A model generated the notes under the pieces. That model ran no database searches. It was not told the DNA's origin and saw nothing but the letters and a program-made list of their open reading frames with translations. From Perkinsus chesapeaki (Eukaryota > Perkinsozoa > Perkinsida > Perkinsidae): a stretch of 51,620 bases of DNA. The translations under genes were made by a program, and so were the position numbers. Positions 24,975-36,347 of this stretch are shown here, piece after piece; position 1 is the first letter of the stretch, and every line of letters starts with the position of its first letter. Location: positions 1 to 51,620 of the forward strand of contig JAAPAO010000218.1 in assembly GCA_013115145.1 (NCBI GenBank). The letters run 5' to 3'.

Positions 24975-25537
24975 GATCTGATTTGACGATCGAAACAATC
25001 TCGAGGCCAGAACTGTTCAAAACCACAATTAACTAGTTCGTGTTTCTTCCCTTATTGTCGATAGTGCAAAAAAATATCAAATCGCGCCACCCACATTGGT
25101 GGAGTGGCGTACTAATTGTTGAGTTGTCCATAAAAGTGGAAGGCTAGAGGAATAACGGAGACATCAATGAAACGCTAGCCGAGCACGAAGGCGCGAGCCT
25201 GGTATGTAGACTTTGTCGCCACTAGCCTCGGGCACACAAAAGCATATCCAACTGTCCCGATGATTGTGATGCACGCATGCGCACGAGGGTGTCACGAAAA
25301 TGAAGTGAATAACTCGGAGCTTTTTGAGATAGAAGATGATATTAAGTGGTTCAATTGAGGGTTATTCATGCTATAAATGAGTAGAAACGGTTTTATGAAA
25401 CGGCTCGTCTAAAGGTCGATATCCTGCAAGATATGTGGTTATCGATTATTAGGGCGTAGCGAGATTATGTTTAGCGTTTCAAATTCATGGAAGCTGCGTG
25501 CTGCCCCGAGCACGGCCCCCGAAGAATTCAACCGACG
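24975..25537. other. Intergenic region, GCSH to bromodomain gene
   Basis: No supported gene or recognisable element; likely holds the GCSH 3' end and the promoter of the next gene. Confidence 0.4.
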
Positions 25538-26565
25538 ATGGCGACATCGAAGGTGTGTGGAATGTCAGACGCCAGTACTGAAACTGGTGCGGATATCAAC
25601 GTAAGGCTTGTCATGCCTCCGTGTGGTTTTCAAGCGTGATTTTGACGGGGCTTTACTCTAGTCGTGATTGTCATGATCACTTGTGTCCTCCTCGTTTTGT
25701 GGTATTGGTGGTGATGCCATTTTTAAGAGTGGTGATGGAAGTTTCGGCTTATTATTATCGGTTATTGCTGAGGGTCGCCTTCCCTGGGCTTCCTAGATGT
25801 TTTTTGTCCTCTTCTGCTCAGCCAAGCTTCGATCGCCACTCACCAGCTGCTGGACACTGTCTACTATCCGACTTTGAAGTGGATTTCCTATCTGGTCTGA
25901 TCTGTGACACCGGCTACTCCCTAGTAGAAGACAGCATGACCACCACCGCCCCAGTTCGTAAGAAGGCCCGTACCCCATCACTGCCGAAGGTAGACCTCAA
26001 CCTCATCATACCCTCTAGTCAAAGAAGGTCTTGTACTGCTACAACTAGTAAGTCTGAGGGTGCGCCAAGCAGCTCTTCAGCAGGGTCACATGATAGCACA
26101 CCTGAGAAGGTGTCTAGACGAGGAAGGAAGAAAACTGCTACTTCGTCCTCTGGTATGCCCGAGTTTGAGCGCAACGAGTATCGACGACTTGTGCAACATA
26201 TGGTACGTATGAACAAGGAGTTGGCAGCGCCCTTTATGAAGCCCGTTCCTAAATGGGTCCCTGGTTACTACGAGATGATCACTGTTCCCGTCGATATATC
26301 GATGATACTGAATCGGCTCGATTCTTGGTTCTACGGGTCACGGGCTGACTTTGAAGCTGACATGCGGCAGATGTTCGTCAACGCTTACACCTTCAATCAA
26401 CCAGGTTCTCTCGAGTACGACTACGCCCTCGAGTTGCATTCTATCTTCAACACTATGATGACAACGGCTCTTGATAAAGTGTTGCAGCATATGGCTGAGG
26501 AGCACGAGAGAGAAGTGCAGTCGGCCGTCAGTAGCGGTCGTAAACGTAAGAGACGATCGACATGA
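25538..26565 (+). CDS. Single-bromodomain nuclear protein
   Basis: Bromodomains bind acetyl-lysine on histones. Exons 25538-25600 and 25822-26565 join in phase 0 across an intron with a strong acceptor (TCTTCTGCTCAG), giving 268 aa. Residues ~60-130 are Ser/Thr/Lys-rich and probably disordered, with 'RRGRKK'. The bromodomain covers about residues 135-245: 'RRLVQHM', 'FMKPVPKWVPGYYEMITVPVDI' region, 'SMILNRLDSWFYGSRADFEA', 'DMRQMFVNAYTFNQPGS', where the YxFN Asn takes the place of the acetyl-lysine-binding asparagine. The C-terminus 'GRKRKRRST' is a likely nuclear localisation signal. The frame is also open without splicing back to 25621, but that reading has a poor hydrophobic start. It could be a subunit of a chromatin complex; no extra domain tells which. 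Confidence 0.85.
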
Positions 26566-26981
26566 AAGGCTTGAAGCCTCGGTCGATATGTTATATAGTG
26601 CTTGCCGACTATTTTTCCTTTCACCACGATTGATTACTGCTGGCTAGTCGCCCTAGGGCTGGAGTTCGCCCTTAATTGCACATTTGTTTAACTCGCTCTG
26701 TAGTATTGGTATTCTTTTTGCAACTCTTGACTGAGGCTTTAGTTAGTGAATAAGAGATCTCCTCCATACCACCAACATGCAATGGCGCGTCACGCAGCCA
26801 TCTGCACGCAAAAGCAAGTCGTTTCTCGATGTCCGCCTGCTCAAAGAACTACGTGATAGAACACGTTTCAGACCTAACCTTGGTGACAACTGTTTAACAC
26901 AAGATACGTCGCATTCAGGGCCAGTACTAAATGGTCTGTAATATGCATGACATTGGTAAGGTTTAAACCATGTGTTCGATG
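26566..26981. other. Intergenic region between convergent genes
   Basis: The bromodomain gene (+) and the coiled-coil gene (-) end towards each other here. Nothing else is recognised. Confidence 0.4.
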
Positions 26982-28310
26982 TCACAAAAACTGTGAGACG
27001 CGCCTCACAGGAGCACCTGGTGCACCTGCAAAGGAATTGTGCGTCCCAGATTCAAGTACGGCAAGTCAGCCTTACCACCACTTCCTAGTCCAATGTAGCT
27101 CATTAGGGCGTCGAATGACGACTGCTGTCCATCGTGTTGTTCTTGGTCAGACGGGAGCATAGAGGCTGACCCTACTGAATACCTCACACCAGTGGCTTCC
27201 GATGGTCTGCCCCCGGCTGCCTGAGAATGTGAAACATAAAGTTCAAGGCTATCGGTGGGAGATGAGCTCTACCTCGTCTCCCTCGCGCTGGCCATTAGAA
27301 CGGTATAGTGGAGGCATCTGGGTTCTCATTTGGTCTCGAAGGTCCTGCTCCTGCTCCCGAACCTAGAACCAGAAACAGTATTCACCAATCTGAAAAGCAT
27401 GAAGGTACTGCTCGTCGATGGTCTTGAAACAATGTCGCGTTGTCCATAGCTCCATTGAAGTTCGGGTCTCGCAGGAGGAGTTGGCGCAGTCGCTGAAGCT
27501 CATAATTCCTGTGGAAGTAAGCGTATAAGGAATGAACGTTACTGTTGCGAACCTACAGTGTGTCTCTTTCGAAACGGAGCTGGTCATTTTCAACTTGTTG
27601 GAGAGTTATCTGACGTTGCTGCTCTCGTAGCCGCTTCAATATCTAACACTAGAGATCCACCTGCTGTCACACAACAACTCACCCTTTTGTCACAGAGACC
27701 CGACACATCCGAAATAGCGTGTTGGTACTCCATTGCGGTTTCATCTATTTTTCGGGACAGTCGCCTGAAAGACGCTAAAGCGCTGCCTCGTAGCTCGGTC
27801 TACCTCTCAATCTGCTGGAGGCGCTGGAAACTATCCCAAAACTCTTGAAGACGGAGGTCCAGGCCTTCCTTGAGGATCTTTATGTTAGGGTCGATACTAG
27901 ACGCCCCGTCAGGCAACTACAAAGCACGATTAATGGGGATAATGTGAGAAAGCACATACCCTCATTTTCCCTTCTTCGTCCATATAAGGCTCGAGGAGTA
28001 TTGCCAACCTCTCTTTATCACTCACCAACGTGCTGTTGGCTGCGGCAATCTCGGCGAGTTGCTCCTGGTATCTGCCGTTTACGTGTTGAGGTTGTTTAAA
28101 GTTGACGACTTGAATGTTACGTTCGGACAAGGTTCAGTATTTCCTCGTCTCTAGAGAGCGGTGAGCTCGATTCTGGAAAGTACGGTGCGGAAGGTAACAT
28201 CACAACGATAACAGCAGACGGCTCTTTGTCGACTTCACTCGGGGAAATAACGCAACCACACAGGACAGGGTACCAGCTAGACGACAAAGGCGCGATAAGC
28301 CGCTGAACAT
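26982..28310 (-). CDS. Coiled-coil protein, not recognised
   Basis: A spliced minus-strand gene read from several coding blocks. The likely start is the ATG at 28310 (MFSGLSRLCRLA), joined to 'SSSPLSRDEEILNL' and 'EQLAEIAAANSTLVSDKERL' near 28045. Further blocks are 'LKEGLDLRLQEFWDSFQRLQ' (about 27800-27890), 'RRLSRKIDETAMEYQHAISD' (about 27700-27770), 'LQQVENDQLRFERD' (about 27560-27600), 'NYELQRLRQLLLRDPNFNGA' (about 27450-27510) and 'VREQEQDLRDQMRTQMPPLY' (about 27300-27365). The tail 'FDALMSYIGLGSGG' and 'APGAPVRR' ends with TGA at 26982. The heptad-like Leu/charged pattern predicts long coiled coils. Exact exon borders are uncertain and I recognise no family. It follows the HPDK gene by about 80 bases on the same strand. 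Confidence 0.55.
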
Positions 28311-28388
28311 GCAACTGTTAAGAAGTCAATTATCACTAAGGTAGGAGTATGTTACAAAGGTACAAGCAAGCAATTGGTAAAGGGATGG

Positions 28389-28831
28389 TCAATCTCTAGC
28401 AGAAGTGAACCTGTCTTTTAGGGATTGAAGGTACTGGAAGACAACCGTCACAGCCGCTCTAGTTGGATCGTCATCGAATTTGTCCGGGTGCCACAATGCC
28501 TGACGTCATAGAAAAATTACCAACACCGTCAACATTAGCCCCACCTGAAGTTGTCTGAACGCCTTCCGCCTCGTGTCAACATCCACGCTATCGATGTGGC
28601 ATTGAGTCCATTCCAAGATATCTGCCTCAACCTGGGCGGGGGGAGATGATAGAGTTGGGGTAGTCAGGAACTCCTCACCTCATGTATCGGGTCCCTGCCC
28701 GGCGCAATAAGGGATGGCCGTCGCTTGGGGTTGATCCTATCGGGTATAGCCAGATCTCCTGTGCCTGGAAGAGTGGAACTAGAAGCACTGTGCGCAGTGG
28801 AGGGCTCTGTACCGCCGTCGAATGACCACAT
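28389..28831 (-). CDS. Small protein with HPDK (J-domain-like) motif
   Basis: Three exons on minus, 28831-28679, 28631-28545 and 28499-28389, join in phase 0 to 116 aa. The first ~50 residues are Ser/Pro-rich, possibly disordered. The second half has 'DVDTRRKAFRQLQALWHPDK' followed by 'FDDDP', then an amphipathic helix 'VTVVFQYLQSLKDRF'. HPD plus these two helices resemble helices II and III of a J domain, the part that stimulates Hsp70. Helix I and the usual G/F region are missing, so it is a reduced or divergent J protein. The start at 28831 is the first ATG of the open block; a longer N-terminus through an upstream exon is possible. Confidence 0.65.
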
Positions 28832-29049
28832 GTGGCTCTTTCGCTTCTCCGGTCGAGATGATCCCAATACTTCGCTGTGATGGCGTACCTGATGGCACAA
28901 TTACCAATAAATTAGTTGCTAATCCTCGATAGAAAGAGTGTGCTTCCGGACTCTGCGTTGTTACCCAGCGGCTCCCTCCAAGGGACGGTGCCTTAAGCCT
29001 TGACGGCCTCCTGTCATGCACTGTCTTGCGGCCGCCGTTCCTATGGTGC

Positions 29050-32000
29050 GCAGGCCTGAACGGAACCTGCCATCTCTACCATGAAGACCTTCCGAGAATC
29101 ACCGAGAGAAAGTCTCCCCATGGACGGTGTTCCTGTATTTGCTGCTGCTGAAAGAGCTACCGATCGGATCGTAATCTGTACCTGTCGCATCACACTTCCA
29201 CACGATACCATACACTAGACTCACTTGCTGTGTTGTCAAAGGGGCTGTCCGTTCTCCCTGTGGCCTCAGGCGTGATGGGTGTTGATGGTTTGCCGCTCTC
29301 TGATAGATCCGATGGCGTCAGTTGCGGTTTACTTCGGACCGTTGAACCGCGTGCATAACCGATAGGATCCTGAGACTTCCTAATAGAGATCCAGTCGAAC
29401 AGGGGTTCACCTCCTCTGCCGCGATACTAGCCAGGTGCTTAGCGCGGTGCCTCCTCCACAACCAAAGTCCAACAGCCGCAATCAATACCACAACGCCGGA
29501 TATAGCCGAGGCCAATATTATCAGCATGGAAGAGCCTCCGCTGACTGGCGCAGGACCTGACACATAGAATGCACGACTCACTCGGCGCGCCGAAATGGTA
29601 CTCGTAGTTGTCAGATTTTCTTGTTGCTGCCGGGCTTCCCACCAAGCCGGCGCCACTCCAATATCAACACCGGACACAACAAGCTGCGTAGTAGATGGAA
29701 CGTTGTCTTTGAAATTAATGAACTGAGGTGCGGACCTGCACCTTGGAATCACACCACCGACCGAGCTCATTAGAAATGGCGTACCCGGGCGGCTTTGTCG
29801 AGTAATGCTCTTTGATGACGGTGCGCGTGCTGGGCGTACCCAAGATGGCACTAATCCCTAAGCAGTATGGCGATTTGGCAACTGAGGTATAATAAGGCCT
29901 ACCCCCTCTGGTTCGCACAATAAGAGACATCTCGCCAACGCTCAACCGCTGAGTTGTAACCGCTATGTTAAGCAGGACGTGCTTGGTGAGAGTGCTGGCT
30001 CTAGCTGTCACCACAGGCACGGCAGATACCTGCGAGAAGTGGATGCTCAGGAGACTGTCGACGATCCTTACCATGTCTAGTGTGAATCTCCCGGTCGGCT
30101 GAGTAATGTTCGACAGTAGTGATTCTGTGCCTAAGTTATTGACAGAAAATATAAATAAGCGACTGCGACGCGGAAGCTGTCTACGCAGGAAGCTGGCTGA
30201 GTCTGCTAGGTAATCTCGAAGGCTGTATGCAATCTCCTCTGAGTAGTAAGAGTCGTCCGGTGGAGCCAGCAACTACGGCGATGACTGGATAAAGAGTATG
30301 ATATTAGAAAGCATACCGTGAGTGTGACGAGGATCGGCCCGCCGGTGATGGCGTCAACGTCACGAAGCTCCAGGCGCAGGAAAGGCGCTGTGGATGACAT
30401 CGACAGGGAAATGCTGAGGAAACACAATACTGGGTATTTGGCGAGCAGCGAGCCTACCTCCGGAGCAGTGTGATGGCGGCAGCCATCTGTGTGATGTCGG
30501 ACACAACCGGGATGCCAACCACTAGAGTCACCTGTACAAGATACAGTAGAGGGTGTATGCGAAAAGAGGTAGCACGTACATCCAAAGAGAGATGATGGGA
30601 GCATGCTGTCTGTGAAGTGGAGCCATCCGTCCAGCCTAGATCACAGGTACCTGTCACATGGGATGACTCAGAGGAGCTCTAGTTAGGTGTGCTACATTCG
30701 GTTGCTGCTAGTATCCAGTCTTCTAAGGATAGACCGATAGTCCCAGTTGTCGACGATACAGAGCAGGTGCTGTGCTCCGGACCTGAACCAACCAAGTGAC
30801 AAGCCACGCGGCAGCTGCTGCTGCCCACTTACACTGTCGTGACTGGCAAGGGTCGCTAGGTGGAGGGCTCTCGCACCACGCGCCACTATAGCCATCGGTG
30901 CATTGGCACCCCAGCTTTCCGGTCTGAGCATCCATCACAGAGCATCGGCCATGCAGACCGCAGTCGACGGTATGGCACAGGTCACTGGTCGGCTCGCAGA
31001 GCATCTGGAGGAAGCGGGCTGGACAACGCATCTCAGCTGGTGGCTCACGAAGTCGCTCTCGTCACCGTTGTTCCAACCTGTCACCTCTTTTTTCATCACG
31101 GATAGATTACAGAGACCGGTCCTGCTGTCATACCTGACAAACGCACCGTCCCGATAGCACCGGCATCGTCTGGAGGCAAGCTTACTCAATATTCTCGCAC
31201 GCCCCGAAACTCAGGCAGAAGAGCTTGCACTCTTCCAAGGACGGCAGTGTTCTGCTCTGATGATCGTTACCTGAGCAATCATTGGCCCAGTTGAGGCTCT
31301 GGCGCGGCCTACCTGAGACGCCGCTGTTCGGCCAGCACTTCCAACCGATCCCACAGAACTGCCAGGTGTCTGCGGGGAAGAAGTCATCGTGCCAGACGGC
31401 AGCTCCTTTGCATTTGCACCACTCCCGATCCTGGAGACAACTGGAGTCCCTCTGGTGGCGACCGAAGGTCCTACCGACGAACCCTCTGTGAACTTGCAGC
31501 AGCCTCGGTTACTTCTTGTCGAACACCGTGCTCCTGAACGGAATGGATACTCCTGAGAACAGTGCAGCTAGCAGTCACCTCTGTAGGTCCAGTCCTCTTC
31601 ACATACGCACGCGCTGACGTTCACAGGGCTGCCGGGCCTGGCGCTGGTCACGTCTATCGGCGAGCCTGCGGCCTCCAGACAGTGTCGATGAGTGTACCTA
31701 TGCAGCGACATTCATGCTGAATCACTCAGTGCTCGCTTACGGGTCCGTGCCGCACTGCCTCTCGCAGTCAGCTCCTATGACGCCTTCGCTGCACAAGCAG
31801 GTCACAGTGTCTCCCGAGCCTAAATACAAGTGACCGAGCAGTGCCGAACCTGCTTACTTTGGCAAGTCCCATAGTCGCCACAGGCAACATCCGAGCCGCT
31901 GCAGCCATCCGAGCCGGTGCCCCCACCGTCCGTGGTGTTTGTGGGGGTAGGCGTCACCGGCGTCTGAGTCAATGAGCCATGTGGTCCCAAGCTAGTGAGC

Positions 32001-32570
32001 TCGGCTGCTCACCCTGATGTTGAGCGAGCTGCAGTCAGCGCCTTGGTAGCCCCGATAGCAGACGCACTGGCCGTGATGGCAGGTACCTGGCATTGCAGCA
32101 ATCACATCCCGAGCCTTCGGGGTTTCTCACCACTGGAACATTCGACCGAGCTCCACCCGGATCCTTCCGGGTCGCAAAGATTCCCGTAGTTGGCGACTCT
32201 GTTGGGCAACTGAGAGGGACGAGGGTAGATAGGAGTCGGAGAGGAAGCTTACGGGGTTCGCTCGAAAGCTGTCGACTGGAAGATTGACAAGGACGTCGTG
32301 GACAGTTGTGAACTTCAGACCATCGAAACGGTCAACGCTCACCCAGCCAGAGGAAGGCCCATCTGAGTGAAAGATGTTTCCAAGGAAGCACAGAAGCCTG
32401 AGCCGACCTCCTAGAACTCGGAAGCAACGGACAGTCGCCAGGGAGGAGAACACGGCAATCGAGTAGGAAATACAGGCGGCAGGCGGAGTTCCTGAGCAGG
32501 TTGAATGGGTCCAACGGCAGAGAGCGAGACCCACTATAAGAAGGCTCGAGCTCATCCATGCACCCGTCAT
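29050..32570 (-). CDS. EGF-like, single-pass membrane protein
   Basis: Multi-exon minus-strand gene with approximate borders. The ATG at 32570 gives a signal-peptide-like start (MTGAWMSSSLLIVGLALC). EGF-like or Cys-rich modules follow: 'CHHGQCVCYRGYQGADC' (about 32030-32095), 'CSGSDVACGDYGTC' with 'CLCSEGVIGADC' (about 31750-31905), a 'CVCEEDWTYR' block (about 31600), an apple-like 'CKLFCLSFGACENI' (about 31190-31230) and 'CHTVDCGLHGRCSV' with 'CQCTDGYSGAWC' (about 30870-30980). Then come unrecognised extracellular segments ('LRLELRDVDAITGGPI', 'DYLADSASFLRRQL') and a transmembrane helix 'MLIILASAISGVVVLIAAVG' with basic stop-transfer 'WRRHRAK' near 29450-29530. The cytoplasmic tail probably splices on through exons down to about 29050; the frame there is ambiguous. 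Likely a type I surface protein; ligand unknown. Confidence 0.6.
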
Positions 32571-32662
32571 CTGAGTACCAGAGAACGCTGCACGCCCCTA
32601 CGGCACGCCAGACTCTGTTGAACCTGGCAAGAAATACGAGAGTCGTCTAAGAAAATCGGTGC

Positions 32663-35600
32663 CTACGTCTCTTGTGTGGTAAGGAAAAACCCGCCGTCGG
32701 CGGAAGCCGTGTCGATCTCAACTGGGCGCTCAGTGCCAACGCTGCCGGTCCCTAGGGCGGCCCGGCCCTCTCCGGTGTCACCCCAACACACGACTGTCCC
32801 AGATGCATCAGTCTAAAGCGAAAATGCCATAGTAGAAATGAAGTCGAGGCTCACCAAGCATGCGTTGCTTTCACCACAAGTAAGCTCCGCTGGCACTGTC
32901 CCAGTGGTCAGGGTTGATGTGAGAAGGTGGGCGCCTGGAACGGCACAGATCACTGGCAGGTTATGCAAGGGCTTACCAGAGCTCAGAGAGGCGGCTCCGA
33001 GCTGACCATTAGTATTGCCACCCGCACAGGTTAACTGGTCATCGCCGTGGATGAAGCAGACGAAGTCTCGACCGCAACACATGTGGGAGACATCGTTGGC
33101 AGGAAATTGTGTGAGGGTCTGGTAGATAGCTGAGAGGATAAAAGACATGCTGAACACCACCATGCAGAGTCCGAGTGGGCAAACAGCCAGACAAATGGAG
33201 CACGAACTCGCAATGTGCATACGAGCCTTTCCACGAGTACAGGACATAGCATTATAAATACATGTTATATAGTATAACCCATGCAGGAGGATCTATGGTA
33301 TAAAAGCGTATAGGAGATACGGCGGGTAGAAAGGAATATCAGCTGGCCAACAGAGGAGTTTAGAGATGGATACCGACCTACCACTATCAAAGACACCAGG
33401 TACGTAGCCTGCACACTGAAGTGCACCATCGTGCCCCAGGACACATGTGAAGGTGAGCCCAGTACAAATATCTGCTATGTGCTGAGACGGCATCAATGCA
33501 GCTGGAAGGTTGTCTCCTGAGCGAAGGCTCCGTTGTAGGTGGTGGGGGAAGCCCTACCCATATGGGAGATATGTCTCCCTCTCGAGAGAACATCGCCGTA
33601 TCCGAGCTGACCGTAGTTGTTGAACCCCCAGCATTTCAAGATATCTCGTCCAGTGGTGCCATAGCCATCTGACAAATGCGTATTCTCAAAAAAGTGAATG
33701 CTTACAGATTTCCCATCTTGCGCAATACGAAAGCCCCACAGAAATCTTCAGAATCCAAGTGCTGTAATGCCTGCCCGGAACTCTCACCTACAACGGCGCA
33801 AAAGTGGTAGTATGCTCCTGCTATTTGTTTGACTGGAAGGTCGGAGGTGCCCAAGTTAACGAATAGGGCATCCTCGAAGCCTCGGGAGAGGTAAGACATC
33901 CCCAGTCCAAGTGCCTGAGCCGAGGGAGGTCGCAAGTTCGATCCCGAGCGCACGCAACTCGACTGTATGGACCCTACCCCGTCTTTGTTGCTTCCCCAGC
34001 ACTTCACCTTGTGCTCTATCAAGATACAGTCCGTCACGCGCCCAGTGACAACTTGCTCCACATTGGTCTCAATTATCCTGACCAAAGACCATGCCCCACC
34101 GTGTAAAGCTATACGGGAGCCTGTCTACGGGAGCTGCTCTCCAGTGCCGCCTAAGGACTTCGACCACTCCTCCCCTACAGGCCCGCCGGCCTGCAGGTCA
34201 TCGGCGAGGCCCCAACACTTCAGTCCGCCTGAGAATGCACTCTAGTGCTAATGGTCGCTAAACTGGGACGTACCCTTGACGGCGCCGATGCCATCCACAG
34301 TTACACATAGGTGGTCGACACCTGCACTGACGCTGGTAACGGACAGGGGTTGCGAGGCTTCGAGGACCTTCGAGTCGGAAATAGTATCAAGCGGCAGGGA
34401 GTCATCGTGCTCACTCGTAGCGATAGATTGAAAACATGGATGCCCGTGGGTAGCTTGAATTCTAAATGACGGAACGCTAATTGATTTGCGGCTCCGAGGG
34501 AGCAGGTGAGCACCGCCATAGACCTGCAAAGAGGCATCGGTATGGGTGCCGTTATGCAGTGAATAAGAGCTCTTACGCTCCCTGCCATTGCACAAGACTA
34601 TGGCCAGATACTGGACACGATACGGTTCGTCCAGAGGAGCAACGGGACTCGCTGGGGCAGAGGGTTACGTGGAAAACGCTGGCAGCGACATCAGAGGCGG
34701 AGATTAGTAAGGATACCTGTAAAAAGGTATTGGATAGGAGAGATAAGAGCGGCTTGCTACCTCAGATACGAGAGCCGGTTTGCCGAGGTCCACTGCTGCT
34801 ACACAGTGGCTTCCCACTGTAGCGCCCACGGCCCAGGCTCTGAGGCGGGCAAGAATGTGATAGTTAAGTAGCTCTCAGGTGACGCAGTTAATGCGGAAGG
34901 ATCAGCGCTTAGTGTAGTTGGTTTAGGAACGATGTGGAGAGGCTGCAAGTTGCGGGTGAATTCCGCAACGTGCTGACCTAGCACACAAAGTATAATGGAC
35001 TTACGTTGTGACATCATCATCTGAAGCATCATTGACGGTACCGGTACACTCGGTTGTCGGGGAGAGAATGGATTTCACGACCCTCGAAGACCCGGGTGAC
35101 GTCACTTTGTAGAAGGCTATGTAACCCGAACGAACGGTGGTGCACGTGACGAAATCCGTGCCTGTCGGTGAAAGCACGTCTGATCCAGCAAAGCCAACCG
35201 CCCCTACTGGAAGTGCTGAAGCATGCTCCGTCACTCATGCGGATGCTGACCGCCCCGCACGAGGGCGACTCCAAACAGGCATCGAGACAACCATACCCTG
35301 ACGGCGAGAGGGTGCAGTCAGCCCAATTGGTAAATGGTACCAGTGACGCCTGACATCCTCGCTCTCTGGACACCGCATTGCTCGCAGTTAACACACGGGG
35401 CCAGGCCCATTCTGGAGCTGTAACCCTTCATGTGCACGCACGAAGCAGTGGTGGCTCCCTAACAAGTGGGTGGACAATGGCTCAGATGAACCACAACGGC
35501 GTACTTCTACGACGCTGCCGAGCCGACACTTGTGGAAGGAACCGGCGCCGTCGCAGTCCAAGTCGTACACTCCTCCGCAGTTCAAATCGTCTGTACATTC

Positions 35601-36228
35601 ATCCGTCGCTTGCGTCAATGAGCTGTACTCCGTACCGTATCTAATATAAATACCGAATACACAGGGCTTCCTTACATTCTAGACCCTTACCGTGCGCCTG
35701 TTGGGCAGTAAGAGCCGAGTACGCTGGCGAAGCTCGCATTTCCTGTCACGTCATCGACACCTGGTTTTCGACCTGCAACACAGTTAGTTGGCAAGGTGCA
35801 GTATGGCTTCGACCGTGGCTCACCGATGTCCACCGCTTTAATGCTTGAGGCGTGCGCAATAACACTGCTTCCGACAGAGCCGTACCGGAGCTGCCCGTAT
35901 CTGTCACTCATTTGTCTCGTTGGCACTTAGTATTGATAGTTACTCATTCCGTGTGCCCCAACACTTGAGCTCCATCGTTGGCGTTATAGCACAGCCCCAG
36001 TTATCCCTCAGTGACATCTTCGGCAGTATCGACTTACGAAGTGAATTCACAGGAACTGAGACACGGAGGACTGCTGTGGGTAAATATGGACGGGAGTCTC
36101 ACTTGTAGCACGGCCCAAGGCTCGCATACGCCGCTCGTTGCCATTACTGGTATCGGTCGCTTGCCAGTGGACTTGTATGAAGGAGCCCCACGGGGGGTCC
36201 TCTGAACGAGAAAAACAAGCAATGACAT
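32663..36228 (-). CDS. Large protein with RCC1-like repeats
   Basis: Multi-exon minus-strand gene with approximate borders. RCC1-type repeats (a cysteine or Gly-rich turn, then C-W-G-x-N-x-x-G-Q-L-G) occur at about 35860-36020 ('ELKCWGTR', 'RYGQLRYGSVG'), 34200-34400, 33970-34085 ('VKCWGSNKDG'), 33490-33640 ('KCWGFNNYGQLGYGDV'), 33420-33480 ('ICTGLTFTCVL'), 32960-33100 ('CAGGNTNGQLGAA') and 32663-32812 ('VVCWGDTGEGRAALG'). These blades would form a beta-propeller. Two Cys-rich inserts lie at about 35500-35620 and 35200-35340, the second apple-like ('CLDACLESPSCGAVSIR'). The last exons are 33134-32855 and 32812-32663, stop TAG at 32663. A weak signal-like start lies at 36228 (MSLLVFLVQ). Codirectional with the EGF-like gene 92 bases downstream; both look extracellular. 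The repeat call is firm, the exact gene model is not. Confidence 0.6.
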
Positions 36229-36275
36229 TGTGGAAATGCATCGGTATAACCAAGCTCAAATGCCAACTTATAAGC

Positions 36276-36347
36276 GGTTCTATGGTGTAACGGTTAGCAC
36301 TCCAGACTCTGAATCTGGCGATCTGGGTTCAAATCCCGGTAGAACCT
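36276..36347 (+). tRNA. tRNA-Gln (CTG), copy 1
   Basis: Full cloverleaf without intron: acceptor stem GGTTCTA paired with TAGAACC, D-arm with GGTTAGCAC, anticodon stem CCAGA/TCTGG around the loop CTCTGAA (anticodon CTG at 36309-36311), and T-arm CTGGG/CCCGG around TTCAAAT. The TTTT run at 36347-36350 is a Pol III terminator. Confidence 0.96.

Noticed and set aside
25621-25821. An N-terminal hydrophobic extension of the bromodomain protein.
   Set aside because: The frame is open but lies between a good donor (25601) and a pyrimidine-rich acceptor (25821), and splicing gives an in-frame hydrophilic start at 25538.
32855-33247. A separate small secreted RCC1 gene starting at the ATG at 33247.
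   Set aside because: A strong acceptor (TTTATCCTCTCAG) ending at 33135 joins the RCC1 part in phase to the preceding exon of the large gene, so the hydrophobic start is intron.
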